Origin: JAAYZH01 sp964479695
GTDB taxonomy: Bacteria; Bacillota; Clostridia; Saccharofermentanales; Fastidiosipilaceae
Reading direction: 5' to 3'
Assembly (NCBI GenBank): GCA_964479695.1
Contig: CAYZSO010000009.1
Span: forward strand, 27,312-91,311
DNA length: 64,000 bases
In this document: piece after piece, positions 1 to 7,799 of the stretch
How positions within the stretch are numbered: the first letter of the stretch is position 1
Layout: the number at the start of each line of letters is the position of its first letter
The notes under the pieces: model-generated
Databases searched by the model: none
Told to the model about the DNA's origin: nothing
What the model saw: the letters and a program-made list of their open reading frames with translations, nothing else
Translations under genes and position numbers: made by a program

Positions 1-1
1 A

Positions 2-1921
2 GACATCAATGTGAAGGGCAAACGTGTCCTTGTCCGTGTCGATTTCAATGTTCCTCTGGATAAAGAGAACAAGATTACCGACGATAAGCGTATTGTCGGT
101 GCCCTGCCGACAATTAAGTATCTGACCGAACATGGCGCGAAGACCATTCTTGTCTCTCACTTGGGTCGTCCTAAGTCCGGCCCTGAAGCGAAATTTTCCA
201 TGAAACCGGCCGTCGACAGACTGGCAGAGCTCTTGGGTCGTGAAGTCGTTTTGGCGGCTGACGTCATCGGCGACGATGCGAAGGCAAAAGTAGCGGCCAT
301 GAATGATGGCGACATCGTCATGTTGGAGAACGTGCGCTTCCACAAAGAAGAAACCAAAAATGACCCAGCCTTTGCGAAGGAGCTGGCGGCTTTGGCCGAA
401 CTCTACGTCAACGATGCATTCGGAACCGCCCACCGCGCCCATGCCTCCACGGCTGGTGTTGCGAACTACCTGCCCGGCGTCTCCGGCTTCCTGATTCAGA
501 AGGAAATCGACGTCATGGGGAAGGCCCTGCAGAACCCGGACCGTCCGTTCGTGGCGATTCTCGGCGGAGCGAAGGTCTCCGACAAAATCGGCGTCATCAA
601 CAACTTGATTGAGAAAGTCGACACCCTCATCATCGGCGGCGGCATGGCGTACACCTTCAACGCGGCCAAGGGGCAGACAGTCGGAAACTCGCTGCTCGAG
701 GCAGATAAGATTGATCTCGCCAAGGAGCTTTTGGCCAAAGCCGAAGCCAAGGGCGTCAAGCTCCTCCTTCCTCCTGATAATGTCATCACCGAGAAGTTCG
801 ATGCGGAGGCTCCTTCACAGGTTGTTTCCGGCGACATCCCGGACGGCTGGATGGGCATGGATATCGGCCCCAAGGCCATTGAAGAATTCTCCGCTGCTGT
901 GAAGGATGCCAAGACGGTAATCTGGAACGGCCCGATGGGTGTTTTCGAATTTGATCGTTTTGCAGTCGGCACTCGCCAAGTTGCCCAGGCCATTGCAGAT
1001 TCCTCAGCCATCTCCATCATCGGCGGCGGTGATTCCGCGGCCGCAATTGAGAAATTAGGCTTCGCTGACAAAGTCACCCACATCTCCACCGGCGGAGGCG
1101 CCTCCCTGGAATTCCTCGAAGGCAAAGTCCTGCCCGGCATTGATTGCCTGTTGGATCAGGATGCCCGTCGCACCATCGCGGCCGGCAACTGGAAAATGAA
1201 TAAGGGCACTCCGGCCGAAGCTTCCAAGTTCATTGGCGAGCTCCTGCCAAAAATCGCAGACGCCCAGGCAGAAGTCATTGCCGCTGTCCCTTCAACAGTT
1301 CTGCAAACCGCTCTGGACGCCACCGCCTTTACGAATCTGAAAGTCGCCGCCCAGAACTGCTTCTACGAAGACAAAGGTGCCTACACCGGCGAAATCAGCG
1401 CGAAAATGCTCGCCTACATGCAGGTTCCCTATGTCGTCATCGGCCACAGCGAGCGTCGTCAGTACTTCGCCGAAACAGATGAAACCGTGAATAAGAAGGT
1501 TTTGGCCGCCCTCAACTGGGGCGTCCGCCCGATCGTCTGTGTCGGTGAATCTCTAGAACAACGTGAAGCCGGCGAGACCTTCAACTTCGTCAAAGCACAA
1601 GTCAAAGCCGCCCTCAAAGACGTCCCTGCTGAGCGCCTGACATCCCATGTCACCATCGCCTACGAACCCATCTGGGCAATCGGCACCGGCAAAACCGCAA
1701 GCGACGAACAGGCGGAAGAAGTCTGCGCCTTCATCCGCGCAGAGATCGCCATGCTCTACTCACAGACCATCGCTGAAGAAACCAGAATTCTCTACGGCGG
1801 CTCGGTCAACGCCGAAAACGCAGCCGGCCTCTTCGCACAAACCAACATTGACGGCGGCCTAGTCGGCGGCGCATCCCTAAAAGCCGACGACTTCGCCTCC
1901 ATCGCCGCCGTTTATCAATGA
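2..1921 (+). CDS. pgk-tpiA: Phosphoglycerate kinase - triosephosphate isomerase fusion (5' end cut by window)
   Basis: One frame carries two glycolytic enzymes. The first ~390 residues are phosphoglycerate kinase (ATP formation from 1,3-bisphosphoglycerate): RVDFNVPLD, SHLGRP and the nucleotide loop GGGDSAAAI are visible. From about residue 390 the frame runs without a stop into triosephosphate isomerase: AAGNWKMN, catalytic-His region GHSERR, catalytic-Glu loop YEPIWAIGTG and phosphate loop GGSVN. The frame is open from base 2 and the first visible residues (DINVKGKRVLV) match the interior of the PGK N-terminus, so the true start lies upstream and the GTG at 11 is not the start. PGK-TPI fusions are known from Thermotoga. 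The protein is cytosolic. A TTTGGCCAAA palindrome copy at 730-739 encodes part of LLAKAEAKG. Confidence 0.96.
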   Translation, partial: DINVKGKRVLVRVDFNVPLDKENKITDDKRIVGALPTIKYLTEHGAKTILVSHLGRPKSGPEAKFSMKPAVDRLAELLGREVVLAADVIGDDAKAKVAAMNDGDIVMLENVRFHKEETKNDPAFAKELAALAELYVNDAFGTAHRAHASTAGVANYLPGVSGFLIQKEIDVMGKALQNPDRPFVAILGGAKVSDKIGVINNLIEKVDTLIIGGGMAYTFNAAKGQTVGNSLLEADKIDLAKELLAKAEAKGVKLLLPPDNVITEKFDAEAPSQVVSGDIPDGWMGMDIGPKAIEEFSAAVKDAKTVIWNGPMGVFEFDRFAVGTRQVAQAIADSSAISIIGGGDSAAAIEKLGFADKVTHISTGGGASLEFLEGKVLPGIDCLLDQDARRTIAAGNWKMNKGTPAEASKFIGELLPKIADAQAEVIAAVPSTVLQTALDATAFTNLKVAAQNCFYEDKGAYTGEISAKMLAYMQVPYVVIGHSERRQYFAETDETVNKKVLAALNWGVRPIVCVGESLEQREAGETFNFVKAQVKAALKDVPAERLTSHVTIAYEPIWAIGTGKTASDEQAEEVCAFIRAEIAMLYSQTIAEETRILYGGSVNAENAAGLFAQTNIDGGLVGGASLKADDFASIAAVYQ

Positions 1922-1927
1922 CCAACA

Positions 1928-1965
1928 TTCACTACATAAGTTTAAATTTAAACTTATGTAGTGAA
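1928..1965. repeat. Perfect 38-bp palindrome after pgk-tpi
   Basis: The two 19-base arms are exact reverse complements, with core CACTACATAAGTTTAA and its mirror image. It begins 7 bases after the pgk-tpi stop. A second copy with the same core sits at 53234-53283 and a decayed copy near 2165-2205. There is no T-run, so it is not a plain intrinsic terminator. It may be a repetitive extragenic palindrome or a protein-binding dyad. Confidence 0.85.
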
Positions 1966-1976
1966 ACCGTGAAACG

Positions 1977-2008
1977 GAAGTCGCGAAGTCGCGAAGTCGC
2001 GGAGTCGC
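1977..2008. repeat. Octanucleotide tandem repeat, four GAAGTCGC units
   Basis: Four head-to-tail 8-base units (the last with one change), followed by looser relatives of AGTCGCG up to about 2075. Non-coding. Confidence 0.85.
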
Positions 2009-2120
2009 GGGCCTGGGCTCGCGGAACTGAAGCAGTGACCCTGCAGTCGCGATACTAAAGTCGCTAAGTCGCGATCAAAAGTGATAGCCTAGCGCATCTT
2101 CCCAGCGCAATCCTCTATGC

Positions 2121-2160
2121 AAAAGCCCCGCTGTTACCTTGGCTGCGGGGCTTTTCGCTT
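2121..2160 (+). terminator. Intrinsic terminator downstream of pgk-tpi
   Basis: An 11-bp perfect stem, AAAAGCCCCGC at 2121-2131 with GCGGGGCTTTT at 2145-2155, and a short T-rich tail. It closes the glycolytic transcript. The rest of the 583-base gap 1922-2504 holds the palindromes, the octamer repeat and the PFOR control region; no further gene is seen. Confidence 0.75.
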
Positions 2161-2310
2161 TGAGGCCCACTACACAAGTTCATTTCTAAACCTATGTAAG
2201 TGAATTATAGTCAATTTGTCCGAGACTAACGGAAAACCTCACCGTTTTAGGCGAAAACAACTATGACTAGAAACAAATGATACCGTTAAAATACCGTTAA
2301 GATCATGTAT

Positions 2311-2328
2311 TTGTGACGCAAATCACGA
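2311..2328. promoter_or_regulatory. Candidate Crp/Fnr- or Rex-type dyad upstream of PFOR
   Basis: GTGA-N6-TCAC dyad (TTGTGACGCAAATCACGA). The spacing fits both Crp-type (TGTGA-N6-TCACA) and Rex-type sites. It is centred about 70 bases upstream of the TATAAT at 2389 and is preceded by a direct repeat of TACCGTTAA at 2281-2300. A redox or catabolite regulator acting on PFOR is plausible; which family is not decidable here. Confidence 0.4.
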
Positions 2329-2383
2329 TAGAGCACCTAATTGGCCACCGTTTTTGGCGAATCTGTATGGAACAGGTAAACGC

Positions 2384-2394
2384 TGTGCTATAAT
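2384..2394 (+). promoter_or_regulatory. Extended -10 promoter for PFOR
   Basis: TGTGCTATAAT: a perfect TATAAT at 2389-2394 with an upstream TG. No good -35 lies 17 bases upstream. The same TGTGCTA motif precedes dnaD, rpmB and guaA in this window. Confidence 0.6.
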
Positions 2395-2504
2395 CAAAAA
2401 GACGAGAAATTATCTAAAACGGCGTGTTTATCGCTGTTTTTTGGATAATTAAGAACCCTCTGGGTTTCTCCCGGACAATTTGCAGGATAAAAGGAGTGTA
2501 TCAA

Positions 2505-5500
2505 ATGGCAAAAGAGAAAAAGTATATGACCGTCGACGGCAATACTGCTGCGTCATATACCAGTTACGCTTTTACCGAAGTGGCGGGAATCTATCCGATT
2601 ACGCCTTCTTCACCAATGGCGGATATGGTAGACCAGTGGTCACAACAAGGACGTAAGAACATTTTCGGGCAAACCGTGAATGTTGTTGAGCTTCAATCAG
2701 AAGGTGGCGCTGCCGGAACGGTTCATGGATCGCTTAATGCCGGTGCTTTGACAGCTACATACACCGCTTCTCAGGGCTTACTGCTGATGTTGCCGAATCT
2801 TTATAAGATTGCCGGTGAACTCTTACCGGCCGTTATCAACGTTGCGGCACGTACCATTGCCACACACGCTTTGTCCATCTTCGGTGACCATTCCGACGTT
2901 ATGGCTTGCCGTGGTACCGGTATGGCCATGCTGGCTTCAGCCGGTGTTCAAGAGACAGCGGATTTAACGGCTGTTGCTCACTTAGCGGCAATCAAGGGTC
3001 GTGTACCTTTCATCAACTTCTTCGACGGTTTCCGTACCTCTCACGAAATTCAGAAGATTGATGTCATGGACTATGACGACTTAGGCAAGATGGTTGACAT
3101 GGATGCGGTCCAGGCTTTCCGTGACCGTTCACTGTCCCCAACTTCCGGCACACTGCGCGGAACCGCACAGAATGGCGACGTCTTCTTCCAGAATCGCGAA
3201 GCGCAAAACGTCTATTACAATAACCTCCCGGCTATTGTTGAAGACTATATGGCGCAAGTTTCAGAATTAACCGGCCGCGAATATCACCTCTTCAACTACT
3301 ACGGTGCCCCGGATGCTGAACATGTCATTATTGCGATGGGTTCCGTCTGCGACACCATTTCCGAGACCATCGACTACATGAACGCCAAGGGTGCCAAGTA
3401 TGGTCTCGTCAACGTTCACCTCTATCGCCCATTCGTGGAAGAGAAACTACGCGCAGCCATCCCGGCTACTGCGAAGACAATCGCTGTCCTTGACAGAACG
3501 AAGGAACCCGGCGCACCGGGCGAACCGCTCTACCTGGACGTTGTCCACGCCTACAGCAATGAAGAGAATGCTCCGGTCATCGTGGGCGGCCGTTATGGTC
3601 TGGCTTCCAAGAACACCACTCCGGACGACATCCTGGCTGTCTACAGAAATCTCGAATCCGCAGAGCCGAAGAACAACTTCACGATCTCCATCGTTGACGA
3701 CGTGACCCACCTGTCCCTTCTCTCTGATGAGCACATTGAGACCGCCACACCTTCCACCGTTGCCTGCCGCTTCTGGGGTTTGGGTTCCGATGGTACAGTT
3801 GGCGCGAACAAGAACTCCATCAAGATTATCGGTGACCATACAGACAAGTACGTGCAAGCCTACTTCTCTTATGACTCCAAGAAATCCGGTGGTGTTACCA
3901 TTTCCGACTTGCGCTTCGGTGATGATCCGATCCGCGCAACTTATCTGGTAAACGCCGCAGACTTCATCTCCTGCTCCAACCAGGCCTATATCGATAAATA
4001 CGACATGATCGCTCCACTCAAGAAGAATGGAACATTCCTCTTGAACGCAAACTGGAAGCCGGAAGAAGTTGCCAAGCACCTGCCCGCAAAGTACAAGCGC
4101 TTCATGGCAAAGAACAATATTAAGTTCTACATCATTGATGCAGTCAGCATCGCTGCTGAGATCGGCCTCGGCAACCGCACAAATACAGTCATGCAGTCCG
4201 CTTTCTTTAAGCTGGCAAATATTATCCCGGCTGAAGATGCACGAGACTACATGAAGAAGGCAGCCCTCAAGTCCTACGGAAACAAGGGCGAAGACATCGT
4301 CAACATGAACTATGCCGCCATTGATCAGGGTATGGAAAAGGTTGTCAAGATCGACGTACCGGCCGAATGGGCCAATGCAGGCGACGATGAGCCGACCGTA
4401 CGCGAAGTACCAGACTGGGTCAAGAACATCGCCGACGTCATGAACGCTCAAGAAGGCGACAGCTTGCCGGTTTCCGCTTTCCTTGACAACGTCGACGGCA
4501 CCCTCCCACAAGGCACAACAAAATATGAGAAGCGCGGCGTTTCTTCCGTTATCCCTCACTGGATTCCGGAGAACTGTATTCAGTGCAACCAGTGCGCATA
4601 TGTCTGCCCGCACGCCGTCATCCGTCCCTTCCTCCTGACCGAAGAAGAAGCAGCGAATGCCCCTGAAGGCGCAACCGTACTCGACGGTATGAAGCCATAT
4701 CAGCAGTACAAGTTCCGCATTCAGATGTCCGCTCTGGACTGCACCGGCTGCGGCTCATGCGCAGCAACCTGCCCGGCCAAGGAAAAGGCGCTCGTCATGA
4801 AACCGATCGAAGAAGAAGCAGCCCAAGTCGCAAACTGGGAGTACTTCCTCAACACATCCAAGAAAGAGAACCCGGTAGGCCTCAACACAGTCAAGGGAAG
4901 CCAGTTCTCAGAGCCCTACTTCGAATTCAGCGGTGCGTGCGCAGGCTGCGGCGAGACTCCTTATGTCAAGCTCGTCTCCCAGCTCTTCGGAAACCACATG
5001 CAGATTTCGAATGCAACCGGTTGTTCCTCCATCTACAGCGGCTCCGCTCCGTCTCAGCCTTACACAGTCGATGCCGACGGCAGAGGACCTTCATGGACCA
5101 ACTCCCTCTTCGAAGACAACGCTGAGAACGGTCTGGGTCTCCATCTGGCTTACAAGCAGCTTCGCAGCCGTGCAACAGATGAATTAGCCGAACTGAAATC
5201 CGGCGTCTCCGCTGAACTTCAGGAAGCCATCGACAAGTGGGAAAGCACCAAGGGCAACGCCGATCAGAACATTGCGGCCTCTAACAGCCTGGTCTCCGCA
5301 CTCGAAGCCTATGCACCTCAGAACGACAACGAGAAGGCGCTGATCTCTCAGATCCTTACCGTCAAGAACTACTTAGCCGATCGTTCCACCTGGATTATCG
5401 GCGGCGACGGTTGGGCCTACGACATCGGCTACGGCGGTCTGGACCATGTCCTCGCAACCGGCGAAAACGTCAACGTCCTGGTTCTCGACACCGAAGTTTA

Positions 5501-6032
5501 CTCAAACACCGGTGGTCAAGCCTCCAAGGCAACCCAGTACGGCGCAATCGCAGAATTTGCGGCAGGCGGCAAGAAGCTGAAGAAGAAAGATCTTGGCATG
5601 ATGGCCATGAGCTATGGTTACGTCTATGTCGCACAGATCGCCATGGGCGCCAGCCAGGCACAAACCCTCAAGGCAATCAAGGAAGCCGAAGCCTACAACG
5701 GCCCGTCTCTGATCATCGCCTACTCACCATGTATCAACCATGGTATCAAGGGTGGTATGAAGAATGGTCAGCAGCGCGAGAAGCTAGCCGTCCAGTGCGG
5801 TTACTGGCACCTCTATCGCTTCGACCCACGCCTGGCCGAAGAAGGCAAGAACCCCTTCCAGCTCGATTCCAAAGAGCCAACAGGTGACTTCGCCGACTTC
5901 CTCAAGCAAGAAGTTCGCTACAGCTCCCTGTTCAAGAAGTACGACACAGAGACCGTCGACGGTATCTTCGCCCACGCGAAGAAGATGGCCGACGAGCGCT
6001 ACCAGAGCTATGTGGCAAAGGCAAAAGACTAA
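2505..6032 (+). CDS. nifJ: Pyruvate:ferredoxin (flavodoxin) oxidoreductase, single chain
   Basis: An 1175-residue one-chain PFOR, the full length of the family. It oxidises pyruvate with CoA to acetyl-CoA and CO2 and passes electrons to ferredoxin, the main pyruvate exit in anaerobic fermentation. Visible in order: the N-terminal pyruvate-binding domain (GIYPITPSSPM), two 4Fe-4S motifs in the ferredoxin domain (CIQCNQCAYVCPHAV and CTGCGSCAATCPA), the proximal cluster region beginning CAGCGETPYV, and the thiamine diphosphate motif GGDGWAYDIGYGG with a downstream NTGGQ. The start is ATG 2505 because AAAGGAG lies 6-7 bases upstream and MAKEKKYMTVDG fits the family; the longer upstream frame is not needed. 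It has its own promoter and terminator. Confidence 0.97.
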   Translation: MAKEKKYMTVDGNTAASYTSYAFTEVAGIYPITPSSPMADMVDQWSQQGRKNIFGQTVNVVELQSEGGAAGTVHGSLNAGALTATYTASQGLLLMLPNLYKIAGELLPAVINVAARTIATHALSIFGDHSDVMACRGTGMAMLASAGVQETADLTAVAHLAAIKGRVPFINFFDGFRTSHEIQKIDVMDYDDLGKMVDMDAVQAFRDRSLSPTSGTLRGTAQNGDVFFQNREAQNVYYNNLPAIVEDYMAQVSELTGREYHLFNYYGAPDAEHVIIAMGSVCDTISETIDYMNAKGAKYGLVNVHLYRPFVEEKLRAAIPATAKTIAVLDRTKEPGAPGEPLYLDVVHAYSNEENAPVIVGGRYGLASKNTTPDDILAVYRNLESAEPKNNFTISIVDDVTHLSLLSDEHIETATPSTVACRFWGLGSDGTVGANKNSIKIIGDHTDKYVQAYFSYDSKKSGGVTISDLRFGDDPIRATYLVNAADFISCSNQAYIDKYDMIAPLKKNGTFLLNANWKPEEVAKHLPAKYKRFMAKNNIKFYIIDAVSIAAEIGLGNRTNTVMQSAFFKLANIIPAEDARDYMKKAALKSYGNKGEDIVNMNYAAIDQGMEKVVKIDVPAEWANAGDDEPTVREVPDWVKNIADVMNAQEGDSLPVSAFLDNVDGTLPQGTTKYEKRGVSSVIPHWIPENCIQCNQCAYVCPHAVIRPFLLTEEEAANAPEGATVLDGMKPYQQYKFRIQMSALDCTGCGSCAATCPAKEKALVMKPIEEEAAQVANWEYFLNTSKKENPVGLNTVKGSQFSEPYFEFSGACAGCGETPYVKLVSQLFGNHMQISNATGCSSIYSGSAPSQPYTVDADGRGPSWTNSLFEDNAENGLGLHLAYKQLRSRATDELAELKSGVSAELQEAIDKWESTKGNADQNIAASNSLVSALEAYAPQNDNEKALISQILTVKNYLADRSTWIIGGDGWAYDIGYGGLDHVLATGENVNVLVLDTEVYSNTGGQASKATQYGAIAEFAAGGKKLKKKDLGMMAMSYGYVYVAQIAMGASQAQTLKAIKEAEAYNGPSLIIAYSPCINHGIKGGMKNGQQREKLAVQCGYWHLYRFDPRLAEEGKNPFQLDSKEPTGDFADFLKQEVRYSSLFKKYDTETVDGIFAHAKKMADERYQSYVAKAKD

Positions 6033-6106
6033 GACATGCTCTACGCGCGCTTAACTAGCCTCATGTGACCGAAACCGCCACTACAAACTCGTCCAATATT
6101 CAGAAA

Positions 6107-6135
6107 GCCTCTGTTCGGGAGAACAGAGGCTTTTT
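6107..6135 (+). terminator. Intrinsic terminator of PFOR
   Basis: A perfect 10-bp stem (GCCTCTGTTC / GAACAGAGGC) with a GGGA loop and T5. The group II intron begins five bases after the T-run. Confidence 0.92.
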
Positions 6136-6527
6136 AATGGTGCGCCACGCATGGCGCTTCACTAGGCGGTGAAAGTCCGCGATGGGGGTATGTAGCAACC
6201 AACCATTAGCTTAAGACAAGGGTGTCCCTCGCGAGGGGGAATCTGAAGGAAGCCGGCGGCAAATTTCCGGCCTGAGGAACACGAACCGTATAAGGCACGA
6301 AACGTGGGATGAGGCTGCATAACAAGTCAAAGTCCAAAAGCTACACGGACATGTCAGTGTAAATACGGCAGGTATATGGAATGAAAGTGAAGCGTCTTAC
6401 CGTGGGAGATCTCACGGACGGGTGGAAACATTGTAAGAAACCCGGTTGAAACAAGATTTATCGTGAGAAGTCAGCCGAGGCCATAGTACTGGTCGTCTGT
6501 CGACCAGGAAGGGCTGAACCAGAGGAG

Positions 6528-7689
6528 GTGAAACCCAAGAAAGATACCAGCCATGACGAAAAGACGTACAGACAACTCAGTTTCTGGGACTATCTGCAGA
6601 AGGATACCGCGGAACGGAAAGACGAAGCAGATACCCAAAGAGAACGGGAAGACCCGAAAGTTAGGGATCCCAACAGTCGTGGATCGCATGATCCAACAAG
6701 CGATATGTCAGGTTCTGAGTCCAATCTGAGAGCGGAAGTTCTCAGACAACAGCTATGGTTTCCGTCCAAAACGTAGTGCCCATGATGCGCTTCGGAAGTG
6801 CCAGACCTATATCTCAGAAGGCTATCAATATGTAGTCGATCTAGATTTGGAAAAGTATTTTGACACGGTGAACCAAAGCAAGCTCATCCAAATCCTCTCG
6901 GATACGGTAAAGGATGGGCGTGTGATCTCTTTAATCCATCGATTTCTGAATGCAGGAGTGATGGTGAAAGGGATGTTTGAGAAGAGCCCTCAGGGTGTCC
7001 CATAAGGAGGACCATTAAGTCCGCTTCTCGGAAACATCATGCTGAACGAATGTGATGGCGAGCCGGAAAAGCGAGGTCACCGCTTTGTACGCTATGCAGA
7101 CGATCTTCTCATCTTCTGCCGAAGTAGGAAGGCGGCACAACGTACGCTTGAAAAGATCTTACCTTTCCTAGAAGGGAAGCTATTCCTAAAGGTGAATCGT
7201 GAGAAGACTTCCGTCTCACATGTGCGGTCAGTAAAATACTTGGGCTATAGCTTTTATGTATACCGAGGGGAAGGTCACCTGCGAATCCATCCGAAAAGTG
7301 TTGTGAAATTCAAGGACTAAGTCCGAGAGATCACAGGACGGAGTAATGGAATGGGTGTACAGGAGCGAAAATCCAAACTCAATATCCATATTCGAGGCTG
7401 GATGACGTACTTCAGGCTGGCAGATGCTAAGAGTCTACTTCAAAGATTAGATGAGTGGATACGACGCAGAATCCGTATGCTTACTTGGAAACGCTGGAAA
7501 AGGATCCAAACAAGGTATAACAATTTGAAGCGAGCGGGGATTAACGCTAGGCAGGCTTGGATGCGGGCGAACACAAGATAGGGCTATTGGCGAACCGCCA
7601 ATAGCCCTATCTTGACTAGAGCGATCTCCAATGAGTTGTTGAAAAAGGCAAAGTACCTTAGCTTAATGGATTGTTACACGGCTACGTAA
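6528..7689 (+). pseudogene. ltrA: Group II intron-encoded reverse transcriptase/maturase, broken
   Basis: The N-terminus begins at GTG 6528 after AGAGGAGG. The body is in another frame, readable from about KLGIPTVVDRMIQQA through SYGFRPKRSAHDAL, the catalytic FVRYADDLLIFC, the thumb/maturase region and C-terminal GYWRTANSPIL to the stop at 7687-7689. That body frame has in-frame stops at 6727 (TGA), 7003 (TAA, within PQGVP-GGPLSPLL where family members have Gln), 7318 (TAA) and 7579 (TAG). About 90 residues expected near the N-terminus are also missing, with a frame change between 6600 and 6660. The YADD catalytic residues survive, but no complete protein can be made. Confidence 0.9.
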
Positions 7690-7703
7690 CTGTAAACTGT
7701 GGA

Positions 7704-7776
7704 AGCGCCGTATACCGAACGGTACGTACGGTGCTGTGGGAGGTCTCCCAGCCAACTAATGGCTGGGATCCTACCC
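7704..7776 (+). ncRNA. Group II intron domains V and VI
   Basis: Domain V is at 7704-7735: it starts with the AGC triad and has the paired CGTA...TACGG pattern of catalytic domain V. Domain VI follows as a hairpin around CCCAGCC-AACTAAT-GGCTGGG. The RNA core is better preserved than the protein. Confidence 0.75.
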
Positions 7777-7799
7777 GATCAGGAGGTAGAGAGTTGAAA

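Larger units (their letters stand above)
6140..7779 (+). mobile_element. Group II intron, decayed
   Basis: The 5' edge is the typical GTGCG start at 6140, followed by about 390 bases of structured domain I-III RNA, a reverse-transcriptase reading frame broken by stops, and a recognisable domain V and VI near 7704-7776. The 3' edge at about 7779 is estimated from the end of domain VI. It sits just downstream of the PFOR terminator hairpin, the placement class C introns prefer; the class itself was not established. It lies between the convergent PFOR and glnN genes and so interrupts nothing. The broken protein means it is probably immobile unless helped in trans. Confidence 0.88.

Noticed and set aside
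3447..4613. Long open frame (388 codons) antisense to PFOR
   Set aside because: It lies wholly inside a strongly conserved gene, has no ribosome site and no recognisable motif; a codon-bias shadow.
7582..7612. Inverted repeat GGGCTATTGGCG / CGCCAATAGCCC as a terminator
   Set aside because: It is part of the maturase C-terminal coding relic (GYWRTANSPIL) and has no T-run.
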